Origin: Pontibacter qinzhouensis
Lineage (GTDB): Bacteria > Bacteroidota > Bacteroidia > Cytophagales > Hymenobacteraceae
Direction: 5' to 3'
NCBI RefSeq assembly: GCF_008017455.1
Contig: NZ_VRTY01000053.1
Coordinates: 1 to 42,354 of the forward strand
Length of the DNA stretch: 42,354 bases
Numbering within the stretch: the first letter of the stretch is position 1; every line of letters begins with the position of its first letter. The notes under the pieces were generated by a model. The model was given only the letters and a program-made list of their open reading frames with translations. It made no database searches and was not told the DNA's origin. Shown piece after piece: positions 6,876-14,997 of this stretch. Position numbers and translations under genes: made by a program.

Positions 6876-9251
6876 CTAAAACTCAATTCTGTAGTTAAGT
6901 ACCGGCACCAGGCCCATTTGGTAACTTGTTTTAATGTCTTTTGTGGTGCGGTCGTAGTATTGGGCAAACATGTTCTGGCGGTTGGTCACGTTCTGGAGGT
7001 CCAGCGACAGAATATAGGAAGCTCTAGGGTTGTTCTTGCGGTAACTCACCCGGATATCGGACCTGAAGTAAGCATCTGCCTGTGCTCCGTTTTCCTGTTC
7101 CTCTTTGTACACCGCATTTCCTTTTTCCCTCGATTTCTCCAGGTCGATGGGCGTGTAGCGGTTGCCGCCTGCCCAAAGCAATTTTATGTTGGTGCCGATC
7201 ATGTTTTTGCCGCCCTTGCCAACTCTAAACTCCTTGCCAGCCAAAAAGTTAGTAATGTAGTTGCCGTTAAAGCGCGTGCTGCGTTCTATGCCATCGGTGG
7301 CGGTGTACTTAGAGTCGAAGAGCGATGCTGTAACCAGATAGTAGAAGTTGTTGGTGAAGAACTTTTCGAGTGTCAGCTCCAGCCCGTAGTTGCGGCCTGT
7401 GCCCTCGTTCACCAGGCTATCGGTGGTAAAGCCGGCGGAGGCGTTTAAGGTAGAGAGGCTGCTGTTGCCCACACCTACCGGCACGTTGTAGAGGTGCTGA
7501 TAATAGGTTTCCACTTTCAGGCGAAGGTCTTCGCGGAGCAGGTGGTCGTAAGCCAGCACATAATGAGCCGCTTTGGTAAAGCCTAGGTTTCGGTTGGGTT
7601 GCACCACCGCATCCTGCACGCGCTGCTCTGTAAAGTAAGTCGAGAGGGCCTCATGTCGGCTATGCAGGCCAGCACCCGCACTTAATGATTTGCCTGGCAT
7701 GAGCTGCCACTTCAGGCCCACCCGTGGTTCTATGCTGCTATTGCCGTTCAGGGCAAAATGTGTGGCATGCAAACCGGAGTTCAGAGTCAGCTTTTCGGTT
7801 AAGCGGTATTTCCATTGAGTATAGGCCTGCACCATGCTGGTACTTCCGTCTTGCTTTATGAACCGCACAAACTCAAAATCGTCGTTTTGCCCTTCCGAAC
7901 TGGCATCGTAGCCCAGCTGGCTCAGAATAATGCCCGAGCGCAGGGTATGCCGGTTGTTGAATTTGCGGTTATAAAGCGTGGAGAGGCGGGTGGTGTTGTA
8001 GGCGATGCGGTGCTTGTAAATCGGATGAGCCTCGTAGGTGGCAGACAGCGAATCGAAATCGACTTTGGTCAGTTTGGCTGAATAACTGAGTGTAGTTTCC
8101 AGGTAATCGTCTTTGCCTAGGAACAGCGTATGGGTAACACCGGTGGCGCCCATATTGGCGGTGTACACATCATCAAAGCGGTCGTAATAGTCTTCCCATT
8201 TGGCTGCATCCCGCTCGGCGCGCATGTTCTGGCTGCTCAGGCCACCAAGTCCCCAGAACGAGAAAATGCCTGCTTTTGCGGTGGGTACGCGTACTTTAAA
8301 AGAAAAATCCTGGAATACGGGCGTGGCATCTCCGGCTATTTTCACACCCACGGCATTTAGCATAGCCACGGTAGAGTAGCGGTAGTTAGCCAAGAAAGAA
8401 GCTTTTGATCCCTGCTTAAACGGACCTTCGGCAGCAAAATCGACGCCAAGCACACCCGCCTGAAAAGCGTATTCGCGCTTCTCGTTGTTACCATGGCGCA
8501 ACCTGATGTCGAACACGCCAGATAAGGCATTGCCATATTCCGAAGGAAAAGCGCCTGTATAAAAGTCGGAGTTATCGAGCATGTTTACGCTCAGGATGCT
8601 CACGGCACCACCTGCAGCGCCTTCTTCAGCAAAATGACTGGGGTTCGGAACCTCCACGCCCTCTACACGCCACAGCACGCCACGCGGCGAGTTGCCACGC
8701 ACCACAATTTCGTTACCCATATCCTGGCTGGCGCCTACGCCGGCATAGTTCAGGGCGGCACGGGCCGGGTCGTTTATGCTGGCGGCATAGCGTTTGGTTT
8801 CTTCAACAGAAATGGAGCGGGCACTCAGGGTAGCCATCTCATTTAAAGGTGCTCCTTTTGCCTGCGCTTTGGCACTTACCACCACTTCTTTCAGGCTTTT
8901 AAACGATTCTGTCAGGCCAATAGTCAGGATCATCTCCTTGCCGGAACCCAGCAGCAACTCCGGCAGCACCTGCTCCTCGTAGCCCATAAAACTGATGCGG
9001 AGGGTGTGCCGCCCCACAGGCACCTGCTCCAGCCTGAAGTTACCATCGAGGTCGGTGGTGGTGCCAACGGCAGGGCTGAGGCTATAAATTGCTACTGTAG
9101 CGCCCGGCAGCGGCTCCTGCGATTCTTTGTCGATGATGCGGCCCCGAATGGTTTGTGTAAGCTGTTGGGCAACGGAGAGGGAGGGGGTTCCTGCCAGTAA
9201 TAATAGCACTACCAGCAGACGGGAAACGCCTGGTTTTTGTAACAAATTCAT
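6876..9251 (-). CDS. TonB-dependent receptor with N-terminal regulatory-type domain
   Basis: The 791-residue protein has a signal peptide (to SVAQQ), then a carboxypeptidase-regulatory-like beta sandwich at about residues 34-120 (IRGRIIDKESQEPLPGATVAIY, VGTTTDLDGNFRLEQVPVGRHTLRISFMGYEE). The plug domain follows at about 150-260 (GNEIVVRGNSPRGVLWRVEGVEVPNP, DNSDFYTGAFPSEYGNALSGVFDIRLR), then a 22-strand outer-membrane barrel ending in the aromatic terminus YRIEF, as expected for BAM insertion. Such receptors import ligands using TonB energy. There is no SusD partner, so it belongs to the solo type; the ligand is unknown. TAGCTTTG (9299-9292) upstream fits the -7 promoter box, but no matching upstream TTG is seen. 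Confidence 0.92.
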   Translation of the reverse strand: MNLLQKPGVSRLLVVLLLLAGTPSLSVAQQLTQTIRGRIIDKESQEPLPGATVAIYSLSPAVGTTTDLDGNFRLEQVPVGRHTLRISFMGYEEQVLPELLLGSGKEMILTIGLTESFKSLKEVVVSAKAQAKGAPLNEMATLSARSISVEETKRYAASINDPARAALNYAGVGASQDMGNEIVVRGNSPRGVLWRVEGVEVPNPSHFAEEGAAGGAVSILSVNMLDNSDFYTGAFPSEYGNALSGVFDIRLRHGNNEKREYAFQAGVLGVDFAAEGPFKQGSKASFLANYRYSTVAMLNAVGVKIAGDATPVFQDFSFKVRVPTAKAGIFSFWGLGGLSSQNMRAERDAAKWEDYYDRFDDVYTANMGATGVTHTLFLGKDDYLETTLSYSAKLTKVDFDSLSATYEAHPIYKHRIAYNTTRLSTLYNRKFNNRHTLRSGIILSQLGYDASSEGQNDDFEFVRFIKQDGSTSMVQAYTQWKYRLTEKLTLNSGLHATHFALNGNSSIEPRVGLKWQLMPGKSLSAGAGLHSRHEALSTYFTEQRVQDAVVQPNRNLGFTKAAHYVLAYDHLLREDLRLKVETYYQHLYNVPVGVGNSSLSTLNASAGFTTDSLVNEGTGRNYGLELTLEKFFTNNFYYLVTASLFDSKYTATDGIERSTRFNGNYITNFLAGKEFRVGKGGKNMIGTNIKLLWAGGNRYTPIDLEKSREKGNAVYKEEQENGAQADAYFRSDIRVSYRKNNPRASYILSLDLQNVTNRQNMFAQYYDRTTKDIKTSYQMGLVPVLNYRIEF

Positions 9252-9291
9252 AGTTTTATTTTGTGTGTAGGTTTGGTGCGCAATTGTAGTG

Positions 9292-9299
9292 CAAAGCTA
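9292..9299 (-). promoter_or_regulatory. possible -7 promoter box of the TonB receptor gene
   Basis: TAGCTTTG on the minus strand matches TAnnTTTG, 41 bases before the start codon. The expected TTG 19 bases upstream is not present, so support is partial. Confidence 0.35.
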
Positions 9300-9692
9300 C
9301 AAAAATGGTGCTTTTTTGGCGTTGAAGATATATAGCAGGAGCTAAGTATTAGACAAACAAGCGCATTCAGTAGATGAACACGTTGATTTTTGAGGTGGAA
9401 AGTTTGTGAAGGTTAATCGGCTTATTACAAGTAAGATAGGAATAGCAGAGGGAGGTGTATGGTTCCGGGCAATGACTGTTTCTGCCTGGAACAGCAAGAA
9501 AACAGAGAATATAACCGAAGGTTTTTGAGGAGTGAGTGGCTGTTAGGTAAAAGCTGGTTTCCATCTCTTCCTTTTCACTCTTGTTATCCGGAAGGGATCT
9601 TATGAGCGAGATCCGTTAGCTGCTGCTAGCTTGGTAGTCTAAGTTTGCATAGCTGCTGTTTACCTCTTCATCAGGCTGAAGCTATTGCATAG

Positions 9693-9802
9693 CTGGCTTA
9701 CTTGTTCTTTTTGCCTTGATACAAAAAGAACCAAAAAAATCAAGAGGCTCCAAATAGAGCGCCCCTTCCCCCACTCGCTGAACGCTCAGACACTGGAGCC
9801 TC
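9693..9802. repeat. repeat-like block with poly-A/T hairpin and GAGGCTCC inverted pair
   Basis: GTTCTTTTTG and CAAAAAGAAC form a 10-bp inverted repeat around CCTTGATA. GAGGCTCC (9744-9751) and GGAGCCTC (9795-9802) form an 8-bp inverted pair. Similar T-run/A-run blocks followed by GC-rich text are common as dispersed repeats in related genomes, from memory. Only one copy occurs in this window. Confidence 0.4.
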
Positions 9803-9883
9803 AATAGGTGCACCTGGCAAAAATGTCCGCCTTGTAGCTACCTGTCGCAATACGTTGTTTAGGATTAGCTCGTTTTGCTTCGA

Positions 9884-9941
9884 AATTATTCTAATGATTT
9901 TGGCCTTCCGCAGGACTTTCGACACTAAATAGTCAAGGGCT
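9884..9941 (+). repeat. dispersed 58-bp intergenic element, copy d
   Basis: AATTATTCTAATGATTT, TGGCCTTCCGCAGG, a variable centre, then TCAAGGGC. The distance from the first base to AAGGG is 51. Confidence 0.85.
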
Positions 9942-10022
9942 ACCTCAGTCATTCATCCAAAATCTATCAGAAACAACAATTTAACCATTCAGCCATTTAA
10001 CAATCAGCAATAACCGACCACC

Positions 10023-10080
10023 AATTATTCTAATGAAAACAGCCTTCCAAAGCAAATGATAGTATTTTATTCCAAGGGTA
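10023..10080 (+). repeat. dispersed 58-bp intergenic element, copy e
   Basis: AATTATTCTAATGAAAA, CAGCCTTCCAAAG, a variable centre, then CCAAGGGT, with 51 bases between landmarks. The CAAGGGT end faces the 3' end of the lipocalin gene 25 bases away. Confidence 0.88.
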
Positions 10081-10104
10081 GGAGCAGGGTTATTTTTGGC
10101 AGCT

Positions 10105-10635
10105 CTAGTCCATGGGTTGCAGGTCCTGCACCGGGAATCCTTTTTGTTTGGCCAGCTGTACCAGTTGCTCATAGGTTGCCGCATCCAGCACCGGCTTCCG
10201 GCTCAAAATCCAGAGGCTTTCGCGGTCTGGCGCACCTACCAGGGCATAGCTATAATCATCGGCCAGGTCCAGAATCCAGTAATCGCCTTTAAAGGGCCAG
10301 AAAAACTGCACTTTGAGCTTGCTGTTGCTGCTGCCTTCTACCGGAAAGGCCTTGCCGTTTACATCTTTCGTGTCGCCGGTGGGGCTGTCTTGGCGGCAGG
10401 AGTTGTAGACTTCCACATAGCCATCGGGGTGTGGGGTGTATTGGGCGGTGGTGCAGTGGCAGTCTTTGGTGAAGCGCTGTGGCAGCGACGCAATTTCGTA
10501 CCAGGTGCCCGCATACCTGTTCAGGTCTACAGAGGCTACTGTCTGGAGGGCCGGGTATTGCTTGCTGCAGGCGCTAAACAGGCTGGCCCCTACAAGCAGG
10601 AGGCCAGTCTGAAGCGTACGAACTGTTTGTGTCAT
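10105..10635 (-). CDS. blc: bacterial lipocalin (Blc-type) lipoprotein
   Basis: From the ATG at 10635 the protein has 176 residues. It begins with a lipoprotein signal MTQTVRTLQTGLLLVGASLF then SAC, with Cys at 23. The lipocalin signature follows: VDLNRYAGTWYEIASLPQRF (N-x-x-x-x-G-x-W-Y motif), CTTAQYTPHPDGYVEVYNSC, KLKVQFFWPFKGDYWILDLADDYSYALVGAPDRESLWILSRKP. The last part matches motifs 2 and 3, and the length is usual for Blc. Such proteins bind lipids such as lysophospholipids at the outer membrane and respond to membrane stress. A longer frame opens at 10677, but the extra 14 residues would spoil the signal peptide. It lies 64 bases downstream of a GNAT gene on the same strand, probably in one transcript. 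Confidence 0.92.
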   Translation of the reverse strand: MTQTVRTLQTGLLLVGASLFSACSKQYPALQTVASVDLNRYAGTWYEIASLPQRFTKDCHCTTAQYTPHPDGYVEVYNSCRQDSPTGDTKDVNGKAFPVEGSSNSKLKVQFFWPFKGDYWILDLADDYSYALVGAPDRESLWILSRKPVLDAATYEQLVQLAKQKGFPVQDLQPMD

Positions 10636-10699
10636 AACTTGTGGGGCACCTTTAAGACCTGGTTCTGGCTGCACCACGTGTGCGGCAAAAACCAGGTTT

Positions 10700-11131
10700 C
10701 TACAGCTGTTTGGTCATTTTGTAATGTTGTATGGTGCCAAACAGCAAATACGTTTTTTCTACCACCTCATACTTATTCCGCCGATAAAAGTTTACGGCGT
10801 AGTCGCGGGCTTGCAAGGTCATGGTGGTGGCGCCCATGCTTCTGGCCTTGTCTTCGAGGTAGTTAACGAGCAAATTGCCGAGTGCCTTGCCTTGCATATC
10901 TTCGCGGATGCCCATAAACCGCAGCTGCCCTTCATATGGCGTGTTCAGGTGCAGGCGGCAAACACCGGCCGGGCTGCCGGCATCGTCGAGCAGCAGGGCG
11001 TGCAGGGCCGTGTCGTCATCGTCGGCGCGTTCGCTGCCGGGTGGCTGGTTCCAGGGGCGGCGCAGGGTATCGTAGCGGAGCTGGTAGTACTGAGCCAGTT
11101 CGTCGGCGGTTTTGGGTTCTATAATGGTCAT
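10700..11131 (-). CDS. GNAT family N-acetyltransferase
   Basis: The 143-residue protein fits the small GNAT fold. The N-terminal part, ADELAQYYQLRYDTLRRPW, resembles the ElaA/YjcF-type subgroup. The central strands read AGVCRLHLNTPYEGQLRFMGIREDMQGKALGNLLVNYLEDKARSMG, where QGKALG is the acetyl-CoA pyrophosphate loop. The end, LQARDYAVNFYRRNKYEVV, is the typical motif B. These enzymes acetylate small amines or peptides; the substrate is unknown. It is the first gene of a probable two-gene transcript with the lipocalin downstream. The link between the two functions is not obvious. Confidence 0.88.
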   Translation of the reverse strand: MTIIEPKTADELAQYYQLRYDTLRRPWNQPPGSERADDDDTALHALLLDDAGSPAGVCRLHLNTPYEGQLRFMGIREDMQGKALGNLLVNYLEDKARSMGATTMTLQARDYAVNFYRRNKYEVVEKTYLLFGTIQHYKMTKQL

Positions 11132-11275
11132 GCGGCAAGTTAGCTGATTTCGAAATTACCAGTCTATAAATTTTAGATTAGGACTCCCCTCATAAGTATG
11201 TTAAAAGAAAATGAGTTTCGGGAAGTTTCAGAAATATACAGCTGATATAATTTTTAAATTGGCGTCGCATTAAGA

Positions 11276-11283
11276 TAACTTTG
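11276..11283 (+). promoter_or_regulatory. possible -7 promoter box of yajQ
   Basis: TAACTTTG matches TAnnTTTG and lies 52 bases before the yajQ start. The upstream box at the usual distance is only T-rich (TTTT-like), so this is a partial match. Confidence 0.4.
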
Positions 11284-11335
11284 TTGGCTGTAAACCGTGT
11301 AATTCTAATCTTCTAACAAGCTAAAATAACCTACT

Positions 11336-11833
11336 ATGGCCTCTTTCGACATTGTAAGCAAAGTTGATCCGCAAAACATGGACAACGCTGTAAACACAGC
11401 CCGTAAAGAAATCATGAACCGCTACGACTTCCGCGATACTAAAGGAACGCTGGAGTACGACAAAAAATCGAGCGAGGTGCACATCTCCATGGAAAACGAG
11501 ATGCGCCTGCAGCATACCGAAGATGTGCTGATCGGCAAAATGGTGAAGCAGGGGCTCGATGCCACCGCCCTCGATTTCTCTAAGGAGCACTACCAGTCGG
11601 GTGCTATGGTGAAAAAAGATATCAAAGTAAAAGCCGGTATCGATAAGGAAACATCCAAAAAAATAATGAAGCTCATCAAAGACAGCAAAGCCAAAGTGTC
11701 GGCAGCCATTATGGATGAGCAGATCCGCGTAACCGGCAAAAAGATAGATGACTTACAGGAAGTTATTGCCATTATGCGAAGCAAGACCGAAGAGATTGGC
11801 ATGCCGCTTCAGTTCGTGAACATGAAGTCGTGA
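11336..11833 (+). CDS. yajQ: YajQ family nucleotide-binding protein
   Basis: The 165-residue protein matches YajQ over its full length (E. coli about 163). It opens MASFDIVSKVDPQNMDNAVN and continues with KEIMNRYDFRDTKGTLEYDKK, the best conserved block of the family. Later come SGAMVKKDIKVKAGIDKETSKKI, KLIKDSKAKVSAAIMDEQIRVTGKK and IDDLQEVIAIMR. The fold is two RNP-like domains. Homologues bind cyclic di-GMP, and some also bind tRNA or GTP; the physiological role here is not known. It is monocistronic, or cotranscribed with terC 159 bases downstream. Confidence 0.95.
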   Translation: MASFDIVSKVDPQNMDNAVNTARKEIMNRYDFRDTKGTLEYDKKSSEVHISMENEMRLQHTEDVLIGKMVKQGLDATALDFSKEHYQSGAMVKKDIKVKAGIDKETSKKIMKLIKDSKAKVSAAIMDEQIRVTGKKIDDLQEVIAIMRSKTEEIGMPLQFVNMKS

Positions 11834-11992
11834 TTTTTGTTGGTTGGTGCTAGTTGATGTGTTATATTGTTAGGTTTTTTAAGTGAATTTAAACGCTTTC
11901 GCTGTACAAACTTATTCGGTTAAATAGAAAAGAGTAACAATTAAGATGTGCTAAAACAAACAGCAATTAACAACTAACAACAAACAAAGACT

Positions 11993-12775
11993 ATGGAAAT
12001 ATTCGCTAATCCTGATACCTGGATAAGCTTGCTGACACTAACCTTTATGGAGGTGGTGCTGGGCATCGATAATATTGTTTTCATCTCCATTATTGTGGGG
12101 AGGCTCCAGCCATCGGAGCAGGGCAAAGGGCGTGTTATCGGCCTTACGCTGGCGCTCGTTTTCCGGATAATTTTGCTCCTGGGCATCTCCTGGATCGTAA
12201 GTGCCAACACACCGCTGTTCACCATTAACCTGCCGTTTACCGAAAACGATTTTCCGGTATCGTGGCGCGACATTATTCTGTTTGCAGGCGGCTTGTTCCT
12301 GCTGGCGAAGAGTACCACCGAAATTCACAATAAGCTGGAAGGCGAGGAAGAGGGGCACGGAGGTGCTGTGAAGCACGCCACCATGTCGCAGGTGCTGGTG
12401 CAGATCGTGCTGATCGATATTGTGTTCTCGTTCGACTCGATTCTGACGGCCGTGGGCCTGGCGCAGCACGTGGAGGTAATGATTGTAGCCGTAATTCTGG
12501 CCATGGGTATTATGCTGATTTTCGCCAAAATGGTGAGCGACTTTGTAAACAAGCACCCAACCGTAAAAATGCTGGCCCTGTCGTTCCTGATCCTGATCGG
12601 GTTTATGCTGGTAATAGAGGCCCTGCACATGCACATTCCGAAAGGCTACATTTACTTTGCCATGTTCTTCTCGTTGCTGGTAGAGTTCCTGAACATGAAG
12701 CTCCGTAAAAAATCGACCCCGGTGCAGCTGCGACAGAGCGAAGTAAAAGAACCCGGCGTAACAGGTGTAGAATAA
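11993..12775 (+). CDS. TerC family integral membrane protein
   Basis: The 260-residue protein has the two-repeat arrangement of TerC proteins with seven to nine membrane segments. The first repeat holds LTFMEVVLGIDNIVFISIIV and the second VQIVLIDIVFSFDSILTAVG. The acidic residues E/D in EVVLGIDN and D in DIVFSFDS lie within membrane helices, as typical. A basic-acidic loop, HNKLEGEEEGHGGAVKHA, joins the two halves and is rich in His and Glu. TerC members are linked to metal homeostasis (manganese export, as in Alx/YceF, or metal loading of secreted proteins) and to tellurite resistance. This form, without CBS domains, is the short type. A strong terminator follows 28 bases after the stop. Confidence 0.93.
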   Translation: MEIFANPDTWISLLTLTFMEVVLGIDNIVFISIIVGRLQPSEQGKGRVIGLTLALVFRIILLLGISWIVSANTPLFTINLPFTENDFPVSWRDIILFAGGLFLLAKSTTEIHNKLEGEEEGHGGAVKHATMSQVLVQIVLIDIVFSFDSILTAVGLAQHVEVMIVAVILAMGIMLIFAKMVSDFVNKHPTVKMLALSFLILIGFMLVIEALHMHIPKGYIYFAMFFSLLVEFLNMKLRKKSTPVQLRQSEVKEPGVTGVE

Positions 12776-12802
12776 AAGCTTTCATTTCCTGAAGTACCTG
12801 AA

Positions 12803-12843
12803 CAGAATCGGCTCCCCCTGCCCAGGGGGAGCCGATTCTGTTT
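12803..12843 (+). terminator. intrinsic terminator after terC
   Basis: A nearly perfect hairpin has 18-base arms (12803-12820 and 12823-12840: CAGAATCGGCTCCCCCTG and its reverse complement), followed by TTT. It lies 28 bases after the terC stop. Confidence 0.85.
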
Positions 12844-13338
12844 AGGTGCTGGTGGCCAGGACCTCGCAGCGTGCGCAGCTCCTGCGAGCGTCTGAAGGAC
12901 CAGAAGCTGCACTACAAAGTGGAAACCGCACGGCAACTGATCGGTTTGCCAAAAATCAGAGTATCAGGACAAACACCTACTGCTCCTCCAATTTTTTCGA
13001 ATGATGTGCCCCTGCAAAAGAGCTTCAAAGCGGCCAGAGGCCGTGGAATAATTGTCACGAGCGAGGACGCTCGCGGCAGCATGATTTTTTAGTTTCTGGT
13101 TTGGCGAAGCACTACGTCAACAGCCTCTGCTTCTCCTGCTGCTGCGTAAAAACCTAACGTTCTATTCCAGCAGAAGGAAACATGTCTTGTGTCCTGTGTC
13201 TTGCTACCTGTGTCCTTTTTCCGGAAGTTCTATCGTCTCGAATTCCGGAAAGCAAGGTCAACGCATAAAACCCAATTATTCTAATGAAAACAGCCTTCAG
13301 AAGGGTTTGAGACGAAAATGCTTCTAAGGGTACAGGCT
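12844..13338. other. intergenic region with GC-rich hairpins and one 58-bp element
   Basis: About 500 bases between the convergent terC and DUF3299 genes. No gene is supported. The left part has an inverted pair CTCGCAG (12863-12869) / CTGCGAG (12882-12888). The right part has two hairpins, CGGCC-AGA-GGCCG (13031-13043) and CGAGCG-AGGA-CGCTCG (13058-13073). These paired palindromes at both ends of about 220 bases resemble a decayed REP-type element. Copy f of the 58-bp element closes the region. Confidence 0.5.
13274..13331 (+). repeat. dispersed 58-bp intergenic element, copy f
   Basis: AATTATTCTAATGAAAA, CAGCCTTCAGAAGG, a variable centre, then CTAAGGGT, with 52 bases between landmarks. The AAGGGT end lies 8 bases from the 3' end of the DUF3299 gene. 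Confidence 0.88.
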
Positions 13339-13785
13339 TTACTTCACCTGCTTTGCCTGCACCAGAAAAATCTCGGAGCGGGAGTCTCCGGTTTCGTTCA
13401 GGACCAGCTTGCCTTTTATTTTTACCGGTTTATCGGTGTAGCGGATGGTGGAGGCCATTTTTACCTCGATCATGGTCGGGATGTCGCCCGTGCCGCAGTA
13501 GGGGCACTGGTCTAGTGGCAGCACGGCGAGCATAAACTCGTCCTGCTCCAGCTCCGCATGAATCGGGATGATGTAACCCGGCAGCTCTACCTGTTTGTTG
13601 TGCAGCGCTTTGAGCTTAGCCGGAAAAGACGGCACCATTTTAAAGTTCGCATTTTTAACGTAGGTTCTCTCAGCCACCAGTTTCCAGGTGCTGTTCATGA
13701 GCGGAATGTGCGTGGGAGCTTGTGCATGCACGGCAGGCGCAAAGCCGAGTAGCAGCAAGAAAAGTAGGGGAAACAGTATTTTCAT
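13339..13785 (-). CDS. exported DUF3299-like protein of the ABC operon
   Basis: The 148-residue protein has a signal peptide (MKILFPLLFLLLLGF then APAVHAQ) and a periplasmic domain with the DUF3299 pattern: ALHNKQVELPGYIIPIHAELEQDEFMLAVLPLDQCPYCGTGDIPTMIEVKM. The CPYCG pair of cysteines could bind metal or form a disulfide. It is the third gene of an operon; only 3 bases separate it from the permease stop. In Vibrio cholerae a DUF3299 protein (ZrgD) is encoded with an ABC ATPase and permease in the zinc-regulated zrg cluster, and this organisation looks the same. ZrgA and ZrgE are not seen next to it. Function in metal uptake is inference. Confidence 0.75.
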   Translation of the reverse strand: MKILFPLLFLLLLGFAPAVHAQAPTHIPLMNSTWKLVAERTYVKNANFKMVPSFPAKLKALHNKQVELPGYIIPIHAELEQDEFMLAVLPLDQCPYCGTGDIPTMIEVKMASTIRYTDKPVKIKGKLVLNETGDSRSEIFLVQAKQVK

Positions 13786-13788
13786 GGG

Positions 13789-14997
13789 TTAGCTTTTTGA
13801 AAGGATTTTTGAAATGTCAGATTGGTAGGCTTGAATGGCAGGCAGGGCAGCGGCTACCATGCCTACACAACAGCCGGCAGCCAGCAGGTACAGCTCCTGT
13901 GGCATAAAATACAAACCCGAAAGCCGCGTATGCGCCGACTCCTGGTAGCTGTTTATCAGTTGCAGCGTAGCGTGGCCCAGCAGCAGGCCCAGCAACGAAC
14001 CTGCCAGCGCCAGCAGCACACCCTCGAGCAGCACAATCTGGAAGAGCTTGCTTTTAGAGGCTCCCATAATGCGCATCACGGCCAGGTCGTACTTCCGTTC
14101 TTTCAGGGAGTTGTACAAACTGATGAACACGCTGATAGCGGCCATCAGCATAATAAATAGGGCAAACCACTGCAAGGTATCTATGCCAACGCCAATCAGC
14201 GAGAAAAGCCGGGCACTCTCGTGGGCAGGAGAGGCTGCTTGCATGTTCGTAGATTTATTCACGAGGCGCGGGAAAAGCACCATAGCCCCAGGCGATTTAT
14301 ACTGAATGAGCAGGGCGGTTATTTCCTTTTCTGCTGCATGATGCTCTTCTTCTTCGCCATGTTCGTAATCGTGTTCTTCCTCCTGCCCATGCATGCGCCA
14401 GATGCTGTTTATGCCCGTCAGGACCAGGTGATCGGTGGCGTTGCCTTTTGGTTTCAGAATGCCTGCAACCCGGTATGGGTGCTCCTCGTGCAGCGCCGCC
14501 CCCTCCGATAAGCCATGAGCGCCATATAATATATCGCCGGGTTGCAGGTGTTGCTCCTGTGCCACGGTGGCGCCAACGGTTACTTCAAAATCGTGTTGCC
14601 AGAAGTTGCCCTGCGCCAGTTGTAGGTTATAGAGGTTTATAAAACTGGAATCGGTTCCGACTATGCGCGCTCCGGCAATGTTATCGCCTAAGGCAAGCGG
14701 TACGGCTCGCTTTACCAGCGGGTGCCGTGCCAGCGAATCGGCTTCTTGCAGCGAGATATTGCCTGTGGGGTAATCGATGTAAAAAACGCTGCTCAGGATG
14801 AGTTGCATCGGGCTGCCTTTGGCTCCTACCACCAGGTCTATTCCGCGGGCATTGTCGTGCACTTTGCTGCTTATCTGGCTGGAGGCCAGCAGCAGCACCG
14901 CCAGAATGCCAATGCCAAAAGCTATAAGCAGCACGTTCAGCAGCGAAGTCAGGCTGTTGGCCCGCAGGCTTTTCCAGCTGATGCTAAACGGCGACAT
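13789..14997 (-). CDS. FtsX/MacB-type ABC permease with His/Glu-rich loop
   Basis: The 402-residue protein has the classic layout of this permease family: one N-terminal helix (about residues 17-40), a large periplasmic domain (about 41-275) and three C-terminal helices (about 275-400) with KYDLAVMRIMGASKSKLFQIVLLEG between the first and second. Within the periplasmic domain residues 203-224 are unusually rich in His and Glu (H203, EEEHD, H213, EEEEHH), a likely metal-binding loop. The start overlaps the end of the ATPase gene by 14 bases, and the DUF3299 gene follows after 3 bases, so the three products almost certainly form one complex. By analogy with the zrg genes of Vibrio I infer a zinc-related transporter. 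The alternative is a lipoprotein- or efflux-type system. Confidence 0.85.
   Translation of the reverse strand: MSPFSISWKSLRANSLTSLLNVLLIAFGIGILAVLLLASSQISSKVHDNARGIDLVVGAKGSPMQLILSSVFYIDYPTGNISLQEADSLARHPLVKRAVPLALGDNIAGARIVGTDSSFINLYNLQLAQGNFWQHDFEVTVGATVAQEQHLQPGDILYGAHGLSEGAALHEEHPYRVAGILKPKGNATDHLVLTGINSIWRMHGQEEEHDYEHGEEEEHHAAEKEITALLIQYKSPGAMVLFPRLVNKSTNMQAASPAHESARLFSLIGVGIDTLQWFALFIMLMAAISVFISLYNSLKERKYDLAVMRIMGASKSKLFQIVLLEGVLLALAGSLLGLLLGHATLQLINSYQESAHTRLSGLYFMPQELYLLAAGCCVGMVAAALPAIQAYQSDISKILSKS

Larger units (their letters stand above)
9252..10104. other. 850-base intergenic region with several repeats
   Basis: No convincing gene lies here. It holds the promoter region of the TonB receptor gene, a hairpin GGATCT/AGATCC near 9594-9613, a low-complexity repeat-like block at 9693-9802 and two copies (d, e) of the dispersed 58-bp element. 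Short open frames in this stretch run straight through these repeats and have no recognisable protein features. Confidence 0.6.

Noticed and set aside
9740..9952. 70-codon minus-strand frame
   Set aside because: It crosses a repeat block and copy d of the 58-bp element; its translation simply reads the repeats.
10096..10866. 256-codon open frame on the plus strand
   Set aside because: It runs antisense across both the lipocalin and the GNAT gene, which are well supported. It has no family character.
12871..13092. 73-codon frame after terC
   Set aside because: It crosses two GC-rich hairpins that look like REP-type remnants, and it has no protein features.
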